From positions 62,001-126,000 of the forward strand of contig NZ_BSOW01000016.1 in NCBI RefSeq assembly GCF_030160715.1: a stretch of DNA of 64,000 bases, written 5' to 3'. The position numbers were made by a program, and so were the translations under genes. Source of the DNA: Bradyrhizobium iriomotense. Its GTDB lineage: Bacteria; Pseudomonadota; Alphaproteobacteria; Rhizobiales; Xanthobacteraceae. Positions 27,774 to 35,877 of the stretch are shown here, one piece after another (position 1 is the first letter of the stretch; each line of letters starts with the position of its first letter). The notes under the pieces are model-generated. The model was given only the letters and a program-made list of their open reading frames with translations. It was not told the DNA's origin and made no database searches.

Positions 27774-28943
27774 TCAACCGGCAATTTTCACGGGTTTTGG
27801 CCGCCCCTGCCAGCCGCGGACGAGGTGCACCAGAAGTGCCGCCGATACGCCGGCGCCACCGACCCAACCGAGGTCGGTCGGGCTCAGCGCCGTCAGCACC
27901 GCCCCGCCCAGGGCGCCACCCAAGGCGAAGCCGAGATACATGGCCGAGGCATTGAGCGAGAGCGCGATCATCGAGGCCTGCGGCTCGATCCGGATGATGC
28001 TCGCGACCTGGGCCGGATAGAACGCCCAACCCGAGATACCCCAGAGGAAGATCGCGCCGAGCACGGCATAGCGGGCATGGTCCGGCATGATCTTCAACAC
28101 CAGGGAATGGAGAATCAGCGCCGAGGCCATGCCGGCCAGGCCCAGCGCCGCGGTGGCGATGGTGCCGAGCCGGTCGGCGAGCAGGCCGCCCGTCATGTTC
28201 CCGATGGCCGCCGCGACGCCGAAGGTCAGGAGCGCCAGGCTGACGTCGTTGGCATTGAAGCCGAGGCCGTGCAGGGGCACGGCGAAATAGGTGAAAACCG
28301 TAAAGCCGCCGAGCGCCCACAAGATCGTGATGAGCAGCGCGACGAGGACGTTACGATGCCGCGCCACAGCCAGCCGCTCACCAAGCGAGGCCGTGTTCTT
28401 CGGCAGGCCGCGCGGCAGGCCGAGCCGGAGGCCGGCAAGTGCGACGGCGCCGAGCAGGGCGACCATGGCAAAGGTCGCACGCCAGTTCAGGACGCTGCCG
28501 ATGAGATTGCCGAGGGGAACGCCGATCACGGTCGCGACCGTAAGGCCCGAAGTCACCAGCGCCACGGCGCGTCCGCGACGCTCGGGTGAAGCAACCGCAA
28601 CGGAGACCCCGAGTGCCGTGGGCATGCAGAGGCCGGCGCCGAGTGCCATCAGCATCCGCGACGCGAGCAGCAGGGGAAAGCCGGAGGCTATGACCGCGAC
28701 CAGATTGCCGGCGATGAAGGTCGACAAAGCCAGCGACAGCACGGTGCGGCGGTCGATGTTGTTCAGTGTCACGGCCAGGATCGGAGATCCGACGGCATAG
28801 GTGAGGGCATAGGCCGTCACCAGTTGGCCAGCGGCGGAGACCGAAATCCCGAGGTCCGCTGCGATTGCCGGCAAAAGCCCTGCAATGACAAAGGTCTCGG
28901 TCCCGATAGCGAAGGCCGCAAGGGCCAGCCAGAGGATACTCAT
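27774..28943 (-). CDS. MFS transporter (drug/sugar efflux type)
   Basis: 389 residues from ATG 28943 (MSILWLALAAFAIGTE). Twelve hydrophobic segments; the opening (FAIGTETFVIAGLLPAIAADL) and MALGAGLCMPTALGVSVAV with motif A-like LNNIDRRTVL are typical of the DHA1 arabinose-efflux/YdhP branch. Predicted proton-driven exporter at the inner membrane. It diverges from a small winged-helix regulator gene, and two 18-base palindromes lie in the spacer, so the pair is a self-contained efflux unit. Substrate unknown. Confidence 0.9.
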   Translation of the reverse strand: MSILWLALAAFAIGTETFVIAGLLPAIAADLGISVSAAGQLVTAYALTYAVGSPILAVTLNNIDRRTVLSLALSTFIAGNLVAVIASGFPLLLASRMLMALGAGLCMPTALGVSVAVASPERRGRAVALVTSGLTVATVIGVPLGNLIGSVLNWRATFAMVALLGAVALAGLRLGLPRGLPKNTASLGERLAVARHRNVLVALLITILWALGGFTVFTYFAVPLHGLGFNANDVSLALLTFGVAAAIGNMTGGLLADRLGTIATAALGLAGMASALILHSLVLKIMPDHARYAVLGAIFLWGISGWAFYPAQVASIIRIEPQASMIALSLNASAMYLGFALGGALGGAVLTALSPTDLGWVGGAGVSAALLVHLVRGWQGRPKPVKIAG

Positions 28944-28957
28944 CGCCAAAATCCGAT

Positions 28958-28975
28958 GTTCAATGTTTATTGAAC
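28958..28975. promoter_or_regulatory. operator palindrome 1 (MFS/regulator spacer)
   Basis: GTTCAAT-GTTT-ATTGAAC, perfect 7-bp arms, 18 bases in total. It lies 15 bases upstream of the MFS start. Confidence 0.7.
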
Positions 28976-29006
28976 TATTGATCGGCGTAAGGGCCCATGT
29001 CAATTG

Positions 29007-29024
29007 GTTCAAGAACTATTGAAC
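29007..29024. promoter_or_regulatory. operator palindrome 2 (MFS/regulator spacer)
   Basis: GTTCAA-GAACTA-TTGAAC, perfect 6-bp arms and the same 18-base span as palindrome 1. It lies 30 bases before the regulator start. Confidence 0.7.
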
Positions 29025-29053
29025 ATTAGGCCCGTCTCGCTATAATCCGGATC

Positions 29054-29425
29054 ATGAGCCGCATCCCGTTGCACCCTACCCGCGAGCAGATCGAGCTGCC
29101 GATGGTTCTGGATTGCCTGAGCGATCCGATCCGGCTCGCGATCGTCTATCAACTCGCCCAGCAGGAACGTGTCAGCAGCGAACTGCGCTGCGGCGACTTC
29201 AGCGGCCTCGGGGCCAAGTCGAATCTAGCCTATCACTTCGCCAAGCTGCGCGAATGCGGGCTGACGCAGACGCGCATTGTCGGCACTAGCCGGATGACGA
29301 GGCTCCGCCGCGAAGATCTCGAGGCGCGCTTCCCGGGCCTGCTCGATGCCGTGATCAAATCCGCAGCCAAGGATGCCGATCGGCTTCAGCTCCTGCCTGA
29401 ATGTGAAGTGGTTGACGTCGGTTGA
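29054..29425 (+). CDS. ArsR-like winged-helix regulator
   Basis: 123 residues. The winged helix is readable in LDCLSDPIRLAIVYQLAQQE and KSNLAYHFAKLRECGLTQTRIVG, the arrangement of ArsR-type repressors. No metal-binding Cys cluster is visible (a single C in LRCGDF). It is divergent from the MFS gene, with two matching 18-base palindromes between them, so it probably represses both genes and responds to a compound the pump exports. Confidence 0.85.
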   Translation: MSRIPLHPTREQIELPMVLDCLSDPIRLAIVYQLAQQERVSSELRCGDFSGLGAKSNLAYHFAKLRECGLTQTRIVGTSRMTRLRREDLEARFPGLLDAVIKSAAKDADRLQLLPECEVVDVG

Positions 29426-29553
29426 AGATGAGATGATTGCGTGTGGGAGATCCGGTCCGTCTACGCTTTCGCTTTGCTCAAGCTACGCCGGACACGCTTT
29501 GCCCCGCTGGTCTAGCGTGGCTGCGCCACGCGTAGCCCCATCGGGGCGAAGCG

Positions 29554-29629
29554 TGGAGACCCGGCCTGGATTTGAACCAGGATAAAGAGCGATGCACCGC
29601 TCTCGCGTTGACGCTTCCGCCACCGGGCC
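29554..29629 (-). tRNA. tRNA-like gene with an 8-base anticodon loop
   Basis: 76-nt cloverleaf on the minus strand with encoded CCA. Acceptor GGCCCGG/CCGGGTC (7 bp, one G-U), discriminator T, 3-bp D stem GCG/CGC with a 10-base loop lacking GG, anticodon stem AGAGC/GCTCT, variable loop TTAT and T arm CCTGG-TTCAAAT-CCAGG. The anticodon loop has 8 bases (GGTGCATC), or 6 if its outer G-C pair forms. Reading U33-GCA would give a Cys-like anticodon, but the assignment is open. The well-kept stems argue against simple decay; the D arm recalls tRNA-Leu (TGGCGGAA). Confidence 0.5.
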
Positions 29630-29683
29630 GACCGGATCATTACCGATCGCAGTCGACCAGGCCACCTCCACTCCCCGTTAACC

Positions 29684-30388
29684 CTAACCGCGCGCAAAGG
29701 GCGGGCGCGCGATGAAGGTCATGCGCCAGCGGTTGTGGCCGATATTGGTGTGCGCGCGCTGCACCGAAAATCCGGCCACCGCGAGCTTGGCGGTGATCTC
29801 GTCCTCGCTGTAGCGCTGGAGCCCGATGCGCGAGCGCAGGTGCCGGTAGTCGGACAGCGCGGTCGAGACCAGTCCGACCAGCGCATCCCTCAGGAAGCCA
29901 TGACGCGCGCCGAAGCTGAGCAGCGCCATCACGTCCCTGAACATGCCGACCTCCGGCCGCAGGATGTCGCCGAGCACGAGCTTGCCCTTGGGTTTCAGGA
30001 TCCGGCGGATCACGATCAGCGCGGAGTCCAGCTCCGCCGGCGTCATGTATTGGACGACCGAGTTCATCACTACGAGGTCGATGGACTGCTCGGCCATTTT
30101 GCGCACGTCTTCGAGCGAGCGGACGCGGATCTTGGTGTTCGGCGCAAAGCGTGCGATCAGCCGGCCGCGCACGCCCGGCGCGGGCTCCGCCAGGATCAGC
30201 TTGCCGCAGGCATTCGCCACCTCGCTCGCCGACAGCGCCTCGCCGCAGGCATAGTCCAGCACCGTCGCGTCGGGCGAGGAGATGTAGCCGATGATGTCCC
30301 GCGCGATGATCTGGAAGTGCAAATCGCGATGCAGCTTGCTGACATAGATCGTGTGCGTGGAGTCGTAATAGTCGATCCAATCGTCCAT
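29684..30388 (-). CDS. class I SAM-dependent methyltransferase
   Basis: 234 residues from ATG 30388; a TTG 7 codons upstream is possible. Rossmann motif I is VLDYACGEALSASEVA, followed by an acidic motif II (LILAEPAPGVRGRL), LVVMNSVVQYM (post-motif IV) and ILKPKGKLVLGDI. The N-terminus DDWIDYYDSTHTIYVSKLHRDLHF is typical of a Bradyrhizobium family of unknown substrate. It diverges from the Dps gene, with about 110 bases between the starts. Confidence 0.88.
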   Translation of the reverse strand: MDDWIDYYDSTHTIYVSKLHRDLHFQIIARDIIGYISSPDATVLDYACGEALSASEVANACGKLILAEPAPGVRGRLIARFAPNTKIRVRSLEDVRKMAEQSIDLVVMNSVVQYMTPAELDSALIVIRRILKPKGKLVLGDILRPEVGMFRDVMALLSFGARHGFLRDALVGLVSTALSDYRHLRSRIGLQRYSEDEITAKLAVAGFSVQRAHTNIGHNRWRMTFIARPPFARG

Positions 30389-30501
30389 GGTCTTTAGAGG
30401 TCCCGGCAAAGCGGTTCCGGGGTAGGAACCGGCGCTGCGCGCCTGCGTTAGGGGTGCGACGGCACGCCGTCAATGTCCGCGTCCTAACAGGAAGGTCTCC
30501 C

Positions 30502-31032
30502 GTGAGCAAAAAGCCCGATAACCACAAGATCTCATCCGATCTCGACACCCCGACCGATCTGGCGCCCGGCTCGGTCGACAAGGTTTCGGAAGCGCTCAAC
30601 GTGCTGCTTGCCGATGCCTTTGCGCTGTACATGAAGACCAAGAATTTCCACTGGCACATCAGCGGCCGCCACTTCCGCGACTATCACCTGCTGCTGGACG
30701 AGCAGTCGGATGCGATCTTCGCCACCACCGACCAACTCGCCGAGCGCGTCCGCAAGATCGGCGGCGCCACGCTGAAGTCGATCGGCCAGGTCGCAAAGCT
30801 CAAGACCATCAAGGACAATGACGAGGACTATGTCCCGCCGCGCGAGATGCTGCGCGAACTGATGCAGGACAACAAGCACGTCGCCACCGCCATGCGCAAA
30901 GCCCACGAGGTCTGCGACGAAGCCGGCGATGTCGCCAGCGCAAGCCTGCTCGAAGTTTTCATCGACGAGACCGAGCGGCGGACCTGGTTCCTGTTCGAGG
31001 CCTCGCGTCAGGAAGGCAGCAACGCGGCCTGA
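30502..31032 (+). CDS. dps: Dps/ferritin-like DNA-binding protein
   Basis: 176 residues from GTG 30502, chosen because AGGAAGG precedes it. The inter-subunit ferroxidase site is intact: FHWHISGRHFRDYHLLLDEQSDAIF carries the His and Asp/Glu ligands. A four-helix core follows. The N-terminal tail (SKKPDNHKISSDLDTP) is short and basic. It forms 12-mers that oxidise iron with peroxide and protect DNA. It is divergent from a methyltransferase gene; no Fur- or OxyR-like site is obvious in the short spacer. Confidence 0.93.
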   Translation: MSKKPDNHKISSDLDTPTDLAPGSVDKVSEALNVLLADAFALYMKTKNFHWHISGRHFRDYHLLLDEQSDAIFATTDQLAERVRKIGGATLKSIGQVAKLKTIKDNDEDYVPPREMLRELMQDNKHVATAMRKAHEVCDEAGDVASASLLEVFIDETERRTWFLFEASRQEGSNAA

Positions 31033-31062
31033 CGCACTCCGCGGAGGGCATTGGGAACTCCG

Positions 31063-31515
31063 CTACTCGTAGGATGGTGTCGCTAGCGTCGGTTGCCGCT
31101 CCGCGAGCGCGCGGGCGGCGGCCATGCCGATCATCATCGCGATCACGAACAGGACCGAAGCCAAGGTGCCGTAGCCGAGCGCCACAAAGGCCGGGCCCGG
31201 ACAGAAGCCGGCAAGACCCCAGCCGACGCCGAAAATCGCCGGACCGATAATGATGCGCGGATCGATATCGTTGCTGGCCGGCAGATGGAACGTGTCGCCG
31301 AGCAGCGGCCGTTGCCGCTTCAGCACCATGCGGAAGCCGATGAAAGCGGTGGCGACGGCACCAAGCATCACGAACATCAGGCTCGGGTCCCAGGATCCTG
31401 CGCGAATGGCGGCGAGATCGAGGAAATTGAGGACCTTCGCGGGATTCGACATGCCGGAGATCAAGAGTCCGGCTCCGAATATCAGGCCGATGGCAAATTG
31501 AATCAGGACGGACAT
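31063..31515 (-). CDS. YeeE/YedE family membrane protein, second half
   Basis: 150 residues from ATG 31515. About four membrane helices with the family motif GVGWGLAGFCPGPAFVALGYG, containing the conserved Cys. This is the C-terminal-type half of split YeeE/YedE (TsuA-like) transporters that move thiosulfate or related sulfur species. The partner half lies 8 bases upstream on the same strand; together they equal one full-length protein. Confidence 0.9.
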   Translation of the reverse strand: MSVLIQFAIGLIFGAGLLISGMSNPAKVLNFLDLAAIRAGSWDPSLMFVMLGAVATAFIGFRMVLKRQRPLLGDTFHLPASNDIDPRIIIGPAIFGVGWGLAGFCPGPAFVALGYGTLASVLFVIAMMIGMAAARALAERQPTLATPSYE

Positions 31516-31523
31516 GGCTGGCC

Positions 31524-31949
31524 TCACACCAGATGCCGGACGACGAAGGTCGTCACGAAGCCCGTGGTCATGAAGACGAGGGTGGCGACAATCGAGCGGA
31601 TCGATAGGCGCGATATGCCGCAGACGCCGTGCCCGGAGGTGCAGCCATTGCCCCACACCGAGCCGAAGCCGACCAGCAGGCCGGCGACGGCCAGCAGCAC
31701 GCCGCCGGTCTCGATGGCTTGCGGTGGAAACGCGCCGGTGACGATGCGCGCAAGCGCGGGCGCGGCGACGAGCCCGGCGATGAAGGCGAAGCGGCCCGAA
31801 GTTGCGTTATCGCCGAAGGGCGGCAGCAGGCGCGCGGCGATGCCGCTGACGCCGGCGATCCGGCCGCTGACGGCCATCAGCATCACCGCGGAAAGCCCGA
31901 TCAGGACCCCGCCCGCAAGCGAGGCCAGCGGCGTGAACGTCGTTGGCAT
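31524..31949 (-). CDS. YeeE/YedE family membrane protein, first half
   Basis: 141 residues with four membrane helices and the sulfur-transport motif GFGSVWGNGCTSGHGVCGISRLS, which holds conserved Cys residues. With the downstream 150-residue partner it forms a split thiosulfate or sulfur-species importer. The ribosome site GGAGGCCCC precedes ATG 31949. An AT-rich palindrome at 31982-31993 is a candidate promoter or operator, as seen for sulfur-responsive ArsR (BigR-like) regulons, but no such regulator gene is adjacent. Confidence 0.9.
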   Translation of the reverse strand: MPTTFTPLASLAGGVLIGLSAVMLMAVSGRIAGVSGIAARLLPPFGDNATSGRFAFIAGLVAAPALARIVTGAFPPQAIETGGVLLAVAGLLVGFGSVWGNGCTSGHGVCGISRLSIRSIVATLVFMTTGFVTTFVVRHLV

Positions 31950-31981
31950 GGGGGCCTCCTCAGAAATCTTAGTTGCTCATT

Positions 31982-31993
31982 ATATTCAAATAT
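31982..31993. promoter_or_regulatory. AT-rich palindrome upstream of the YeeE/YedE pair
   Basis: ATATT-CA-AATAT within an AT-rich island (31975-31998), about 35 bases upstream of the first YeeE/YedE start. BigR-type operators are similarly AT-rich. Confidence 0.4.
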
Positions 31994-31995
31994 TT

Positions 31996-32523
31996 CTAGT
32001 GGCGTCGCCACAGTCGCATCAGCGCGCCATTCTTTCCGGTCACCGGATCGCTCGGCGGTAGCTTCACGGCCGGAATCGTCTTCAGCGCCTTGGCGTGATT
32101 CTCCGGCGTCGGGCGCGTGACCTCCATCTTCGATCCCGGTGGATAGGCGCCGATCACGCAGAAATCGCGGCTTGCCGATACGAGTTGATGTCCGGTGCCG
32201 GCCGGAAGGATCGCGACATCACCCGCCTTGATGTCGAGTTCCCGGCCGTGATCGCCGCCGAAGCACACCCGCGCGTGGCCGCGCGCGACGCCGAGCGCCT
32301 CATGTACGGTCGAATGATAGTGCAGATAATCGTAGACGCCGTTGCGCCACATGCCGCCCCAGCCGTTCTCCGCGAACAGGTCTTCGATGGTTTCTTCGGG
32401 ACGCCTGGAATCGAGCTTCACCGCGCCCTGATAGACCAGGAACGGCAGGATATTGTTCGGCACGAGGCCGTCATCCCCAAAGACGATCGCAAGCGGCTCG
32501 GCATTGTCGTGGACGACGGACAT
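31996..32523 (-). CDS. cupin domain protein
   Basis: 175 residues from ATG 32523, preceded by AGGAGAGCGCC. A single beta-barrel cupin: YDYLHYHSTVHEALGVARGHARVCFGG supplies metal-binding His and Glu, and LDIKAGDVAILPAGTGHQLVSAS supplies the last His. A Pro/Thr-rich C-terminus follows. Family members are small metal-binding proteins of unknown reaction. It lies on the same strand as, and just upstream of, the YeeE/YedE pair, so readthrough into the pair is possible. Confidence 0.88.
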   Translation of the reverse strand: MSVVHDNAEPLAIVFGDDGLVPNNILPFLVYQGAVKLDSRRPEETIEDLFAENGWGGMWRNGVYDYLHYHSTVHEALGVARGHARVCFGGDHGRELDIKAGDVAILPAGTGHQLVSASRDFCVIGAYPPGSKMEVTRPTPENHAKALKTIPAVKLPPSDPVTGKNGALMRLWRRH

Positions 32524-32592
32524 GGCGCTCTCCTGCATCAGGATAGCAGGCTTCAACGAGCGACGTCAGTTGACGTTCCTCATCGCGCCCTT

Positions 32593-32716
32593 CCCGTCAT
32601 TCCGGGGCGACGCGGCAGCGTCGAGCGCTCGCTGCTCATTGGATTCCGGGCTCGCGCGGAGCCTGTCATCGGGCCGCGCTTCGCGCGGACCCGTTGGCGC
32701 GCCCCGGAATGACGGG
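32593..32716. repeat. CCCGTCATTCCGGGGCG inverted repeat element
   Basis: Arms CCCGTCATTCCGGGGCG and CGCCCCGGAATGACGGG enclose about 90 bases. Same family as 46651-46699 and 55989-56095. Confidence 0.75.
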
Positions 32717-32719
32717 ACG

Positions 32720-32745
32720 AAAAATGCCCGGGACAAGCCCGGGCA
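32720..32745 (-). terminator. intrinsic terminator of carA
   Basis: TGCCCGGG/CCCGGGCA stem; on the minus strand a TTTTT run follows. Confidence 0.85.
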
Positions 32746-32776
32746 CGACGAATTCGTTAAGCAGGATCGCGAAAGC

Positions 32777-33967
32777 CTACGCCCGCTTCCTCTCGCGCAT
32801 CAGATCGGCAAAGCGCTGGAACAGATAGTGCGAGTCGCGCGGGCCCGGCGAGGCCTCGGGGTGGTACTGCACCGAGAACACCGGCTTGCCGTCGAGCTGG
32901 ATGCCGCAATTGGAGCCGTCGAACAGCGACACATGGGTCTGCGTCGCGCCCTTCGGCAGCGTCTTCTCGTCCACGGCAAAGCCGTGGTTCATTGAGGTGA
33001 TCTCGACCTTGCCGGTGGTCTCGTCCTTCACGGGATGGTTGGCGCCGTGATGGCCCTGATGCATCTTCTTGGTCTTCGCGCCGACGGCGAGGCCGAGCAT
33101 CTGGTGGCCGAGGCAGATGCCGAATGTCGGCGTGCCGGATTTGATGACCTGCTGGATGACGGGCACGGCATATTTGCCGGTCGCGGCCGGATCGCCCGGA
33201 CCGTTCGACAGGAACACGCCGTCGGGCTTCATCGCCAGGATGTCGTCGGCCGACGTCGTCGCCGGCACCACCGTCACCTTGCACCCGACGCCGGCGAGCA
33301 GACGCAGGATGTTGCGCTTGATGCCGTAGTCGATGGCGACGACGTTGAATGCAGGATTGTCCTGGTGGCCGAAACCCTTGTTCCATTCCCAGGGCGTCTC
33401 GTCCCAGGTGAAGCGCTGGCCCGAGGTGACCATCGGCACGAGGTCCATGCCCTCGAGGCCGGGCCATTCGCGCGCCTCTTCCTTCAGCCCGTGCAGATCG
33501 AACTCGCCGTCCTTCGCGTGGGCGATCACGGCGTTCGGCATGCCCTTGGTGCGGATCAGCGCGGTCAGCGCGCGCGTGTCGATGCCGGAGAGGCCGATGA
33601 TGCCGCGTGCCTTCAGCCATTGGTCGAGATGGCGGGTGGCGCGGTAGTTCGAGGGATCGGTGATGGCGGTGCGCAGGATCACGCCGCGCGCGCCGGGCGT
33701 CGCGGCCATGTTCACCGTCTCGATGTCTTCCTCGTTGGTGCCGACATTGCCGATATGCGGGAAGGTGAAGGTGATGAGCTGACCGGCATAGGAGGGATCG
33801 GTCAAAATCTCCTCGTAGCCGGTCATCGCGGTGTTGAAGCAGACCTCGCCGACGGCGTGGCCTTCGGCGCCGAGGCCAAAGCCCTCGAGCACCGTGCCAT
33901 CGGCAAGCACCAGGAGCGCGGTCGGTTTATGGTCCGGCCAGGCGGGATCGTTTTCGGATTGTGTCAT
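32777..33967 (-). CDS. carA: carbamoyl-phosphate synthase small subunit
   Basis: 396-residue glutamine amidotransferase subunit. N-terminal CPSase domain (LLVLADGTVLEGFGLGAEG, VCFNTAMTGYEEILTDPSYAGQ) and C-terminal class I GATase with nucleophile Cys in FGICLGHQMLGLA and the catalytic His-Glu pair in QYHPEASPGP. It supplies ammonia to CarB for pyrimidine and arginine precursors. Divergent from the yqeY-like gene; 233 bases of shared promoter region contain no obvious regulator site. Confidence 0.98.
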   Translation of the reverse strand: MTQSENDPAWPDHKPTALLVLADGTVLEGFGLGAEGHAVGEVCFNTAMTGYEEILTDPSYAGQLITFTFPHIGNVGTNEEDIETVNMAATPGARGVILRTAITDPSNYRATRHLDQWLKARGIIGLSGIDTRALTALIRTKGMPNAVIAHAKDGEFDLHGLKEEAREWPGLEGMDLVPMVTSGQRFTWDETPWEWNKGFGHQDNPAFNVVAIDYGIKRNILRLLAGVGCKVTVVPATTSADDILAMKPDGVFLSNGPGDPAATGKYAVPVIQQVIKSGTPTFGICLGHQMLGLAVGAKTKKMHQGHHGANHPVKDETTGKVEITSMNHGFAVDEKTLPKGATQTHVSLFDGSNCGIQLDGKPVFSVQYHPEASPGPRDSHYLFQRFADLMRERKRA

Positions 33968-34200
33968 GAGCCCGCTACATAGTCCCGCGCGGCGCCGCCG
34001 TCAAAGCGGAGAAGCGCGGATTCACATGCGTTTTTGCATATTTGACAGGCCCCCTCGGGCTCCTGGCCTGAAACTGGCAATTTTGGGCAATTTCGGCGGC
34101 CGAAGCGGAAACAATGAACTAATCCGGCAATACGTCCGGTATGGTCTCTTTCCCGCGAACGGCTTAGATCAGACGCCACGGATTGAAGAGGATCAGGACC

Positions 34201-34656
34201 ATGATGCGCGACGACATCAACGCTGCGGTGAAAGAGGCCATGAAGGCCAAGGACGAGCGCAAGCTCGGCACGCTGCGCATGGTCAATTCGACCATCAAGA
34301 ATGCCGACATCGAGGCACGCGGCAACGGCAAGCCGCCGCTGAGCGATGCCGAGCTGCTTGGCGTGCTCCAGAAGATGATCAAGCAGCGCCAGGAGGCGGT
34401 CGAGCTCTATGAAAAGGGCGGCCGCGCCGAGCTCGCCGCGCAGGAGCGCGACGAGATCGCCGTGATCTCGGCCTACCTGCCCAAGCAGATGTCCGATGAC
34501 GACGTGAAGAAGGCGATTTCCGATGTGATCGCCGAGACCGGCGCCGCCGGCATGAAGGACATGGGCAAGGTGATCGCCGCGCTGAAGGCCAAGCACGCCG
34601 GGCAGATGGATTTCGCCAAGGCGAGTGGTTTGGTGAAGGCGGCACTCACTGGGTAG
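34201..34656 (+). CDS. GatB/YqeY domain protein
   Basis: 151 residues starting at ATG 34201 or 34204, after GAGGATCAGG. The complete YqeY fold is present: MMRDDINAAVKEAMKAKD, LRMVNSTIKNADIEARG, EKGGRAELAAQERDEIAVISAYLPKQM and the C-terminal GKVIAALKAKHAGQMDFAKAS. It resembles the tRNA-binding tail of GatB and is thought to assist translation or tRNA-linked processes. Divergent from carA, as in many alphaproteobacteria. Confidence 0.93.
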   Translation: MMRDDINAAVKEAMKAKDERKLGTLRMVNSTIKNADIEARGNGKPPLSDAELLGVLQKMIKQRQEAVELYEKGGRAELAAQERDEIAVISAYLPKQMSDDDVKKAISDVIAETGAAGMKDMGKVIAALKAKHAGQMDFAKASGLVKAALTG

Positions 34657-34706
34657 GTTGTCATTCCCCATTGCGCAATGTGGAATGACGAAGGAGAAGG
34701 CCGCCG

Positions 34707-35846
34707 ATGACCAGCGCCATCAAGCCGTTCCGCATCGCTATCGGCGACGACGTCCTCACCGACCTCAAATCGCGCCTTGCGCGCACGCGCTGGCCGGAGG
34801 CGGAGCTGGTCGATGACTGGAGCCAGGGCGCGCCGCTGACATGGATCAAGGAGATCTGCGGCTATTGGGCCAACGAATATGACTGGCGGGCGCGCGAGGC
34901 GAAGCTCAATCGCTTCGATCAGTTCACCACCGAGATCGACGGGCTCGATATCCATTTCATCCATGCGCGCTCGAAAGAGCCTGCAGCGCTGCCGCTGATC
35001 ATCACCCATGGCTGGCCCGGCTCGATCGTGGAATTTCAGAAGGTGATTGCGCCGCTCGTTGATCCCGTCGCGCATGGCGGCAAGGCCACTGACGCCTTTC
35101 ATGTGATCTGTCCTTCGCTGCCGGGCTTCGGCTTCTCGGCGAAACCAAAAGCGACCGGTTGGGGTGTCGACCGCATCGCTGCCACCTGGGCCAAGCTGAT
35201 GGATCGGCTCGGTTACGCGCGTTACGGCGCGCAAGGCGGCGATTGGGGTTCGGCGGTGACGACCTCGCTCGGCGCCCAGGATCCTGCGCACTGCGCCGGC
35301 GTCCACATCACGCTCGCCTTCAATTCGCCGCCGAAGGGCGAGGGCGAGCCGACGGCGGAAGAGAAGCGGGCGCTCGCCGGGCTGAAGCACTATGTCGATC
35401 TCGACTCCGGCTATTCCAAGCAGCAGTCGACGCGGCCGCAGACGCTCGGCTACGGCCTGACGGATTCGCCGAGCGGGCAGGCGGCCTGGATTTTGGAAAA
35501 GTTCTGGGCCTGGACCGATTGCAACGGCCATCCCGAAAACATCTTCACGAGGGACGAGCTGCTCGACAACGTCATGCTCTATTGGGCGACGGAGACGGCG
35601 ACCTCCTCGGCGCGGCTCTATTGGGAGAGCTTTGGCCCGCGCCGCACGACGCCGGTCGTCAAGGTGCCGACAGGCGTTGCGGTATTTCCCAAGGAGATCA
35701 TCACGCCGGTGCGGCGCTGGATGGAGCCCAATTTTCACAACATCACGCATTGGACCGAGATGGAGAAGGGCGGCCACTTTGCCGCCTTCGAGCAACCGGA
35801 GCTGTTTGTGCGCGAGGTGCGAACGTTTTTCGCGACGGTGCGGTAG
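34707..35846 (+). CDS. epoxide hydrolase (EHN-domain alpha/beta hydrolase)
   Basis: 379 residues. N-terminal EHN domain (FRIAIGDDVLTDLKSRLARTRWPEAELVDDW) and alpha/beta hydrolase core: oxyanion motif HGWPGSIVEF, nucleophile Asp in QGGDWGSAV (about 178), and terminal catalytic His in GGHFAAFEQPE. By family it hydrolyses epoxides to diols, with a Tyr in the cap activating the ring. It follows the yqeY-like gene by 50 bases and precedes a MarR gene; substrate unknown. Confidence 0.92.
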   Translation: MTSAIKPFRIAIGDDVLTDLKSRLARTRWPEAELVDDWSQGAPLTWIKEICGYWANEYDWRAREAKLNRFDQFTTEIDGLDIHFIHARSKEPAALPLIITHGWPGSIVEFQKVIAPLVDPVAHGGKATDAFHVICPSLPGFGFSAKPKATGWGVDRIAATWAKLMDRLGYARYGAQGGDWGSAVTTSLGAQDPAHCAGVHITLAFNSPPKGEGEPTAEEKRALAGLKHYVDLDSGYSKQQSTRPQTLGYGLTDSPSGQAAWILEKFWAWTDCNGHPENIFTRDELLDNVMLYWATETATSSARLYWESFGPRRTTPVVKVPTGVAVFPKEIITPVRRWMEPNFHNITHWTEMEKGGHFAAFEQPELFVREVRTFFATVR

Positions 35847-35877
35847 GATCAAGTCAATTCGACACAGTCAGATTCAG

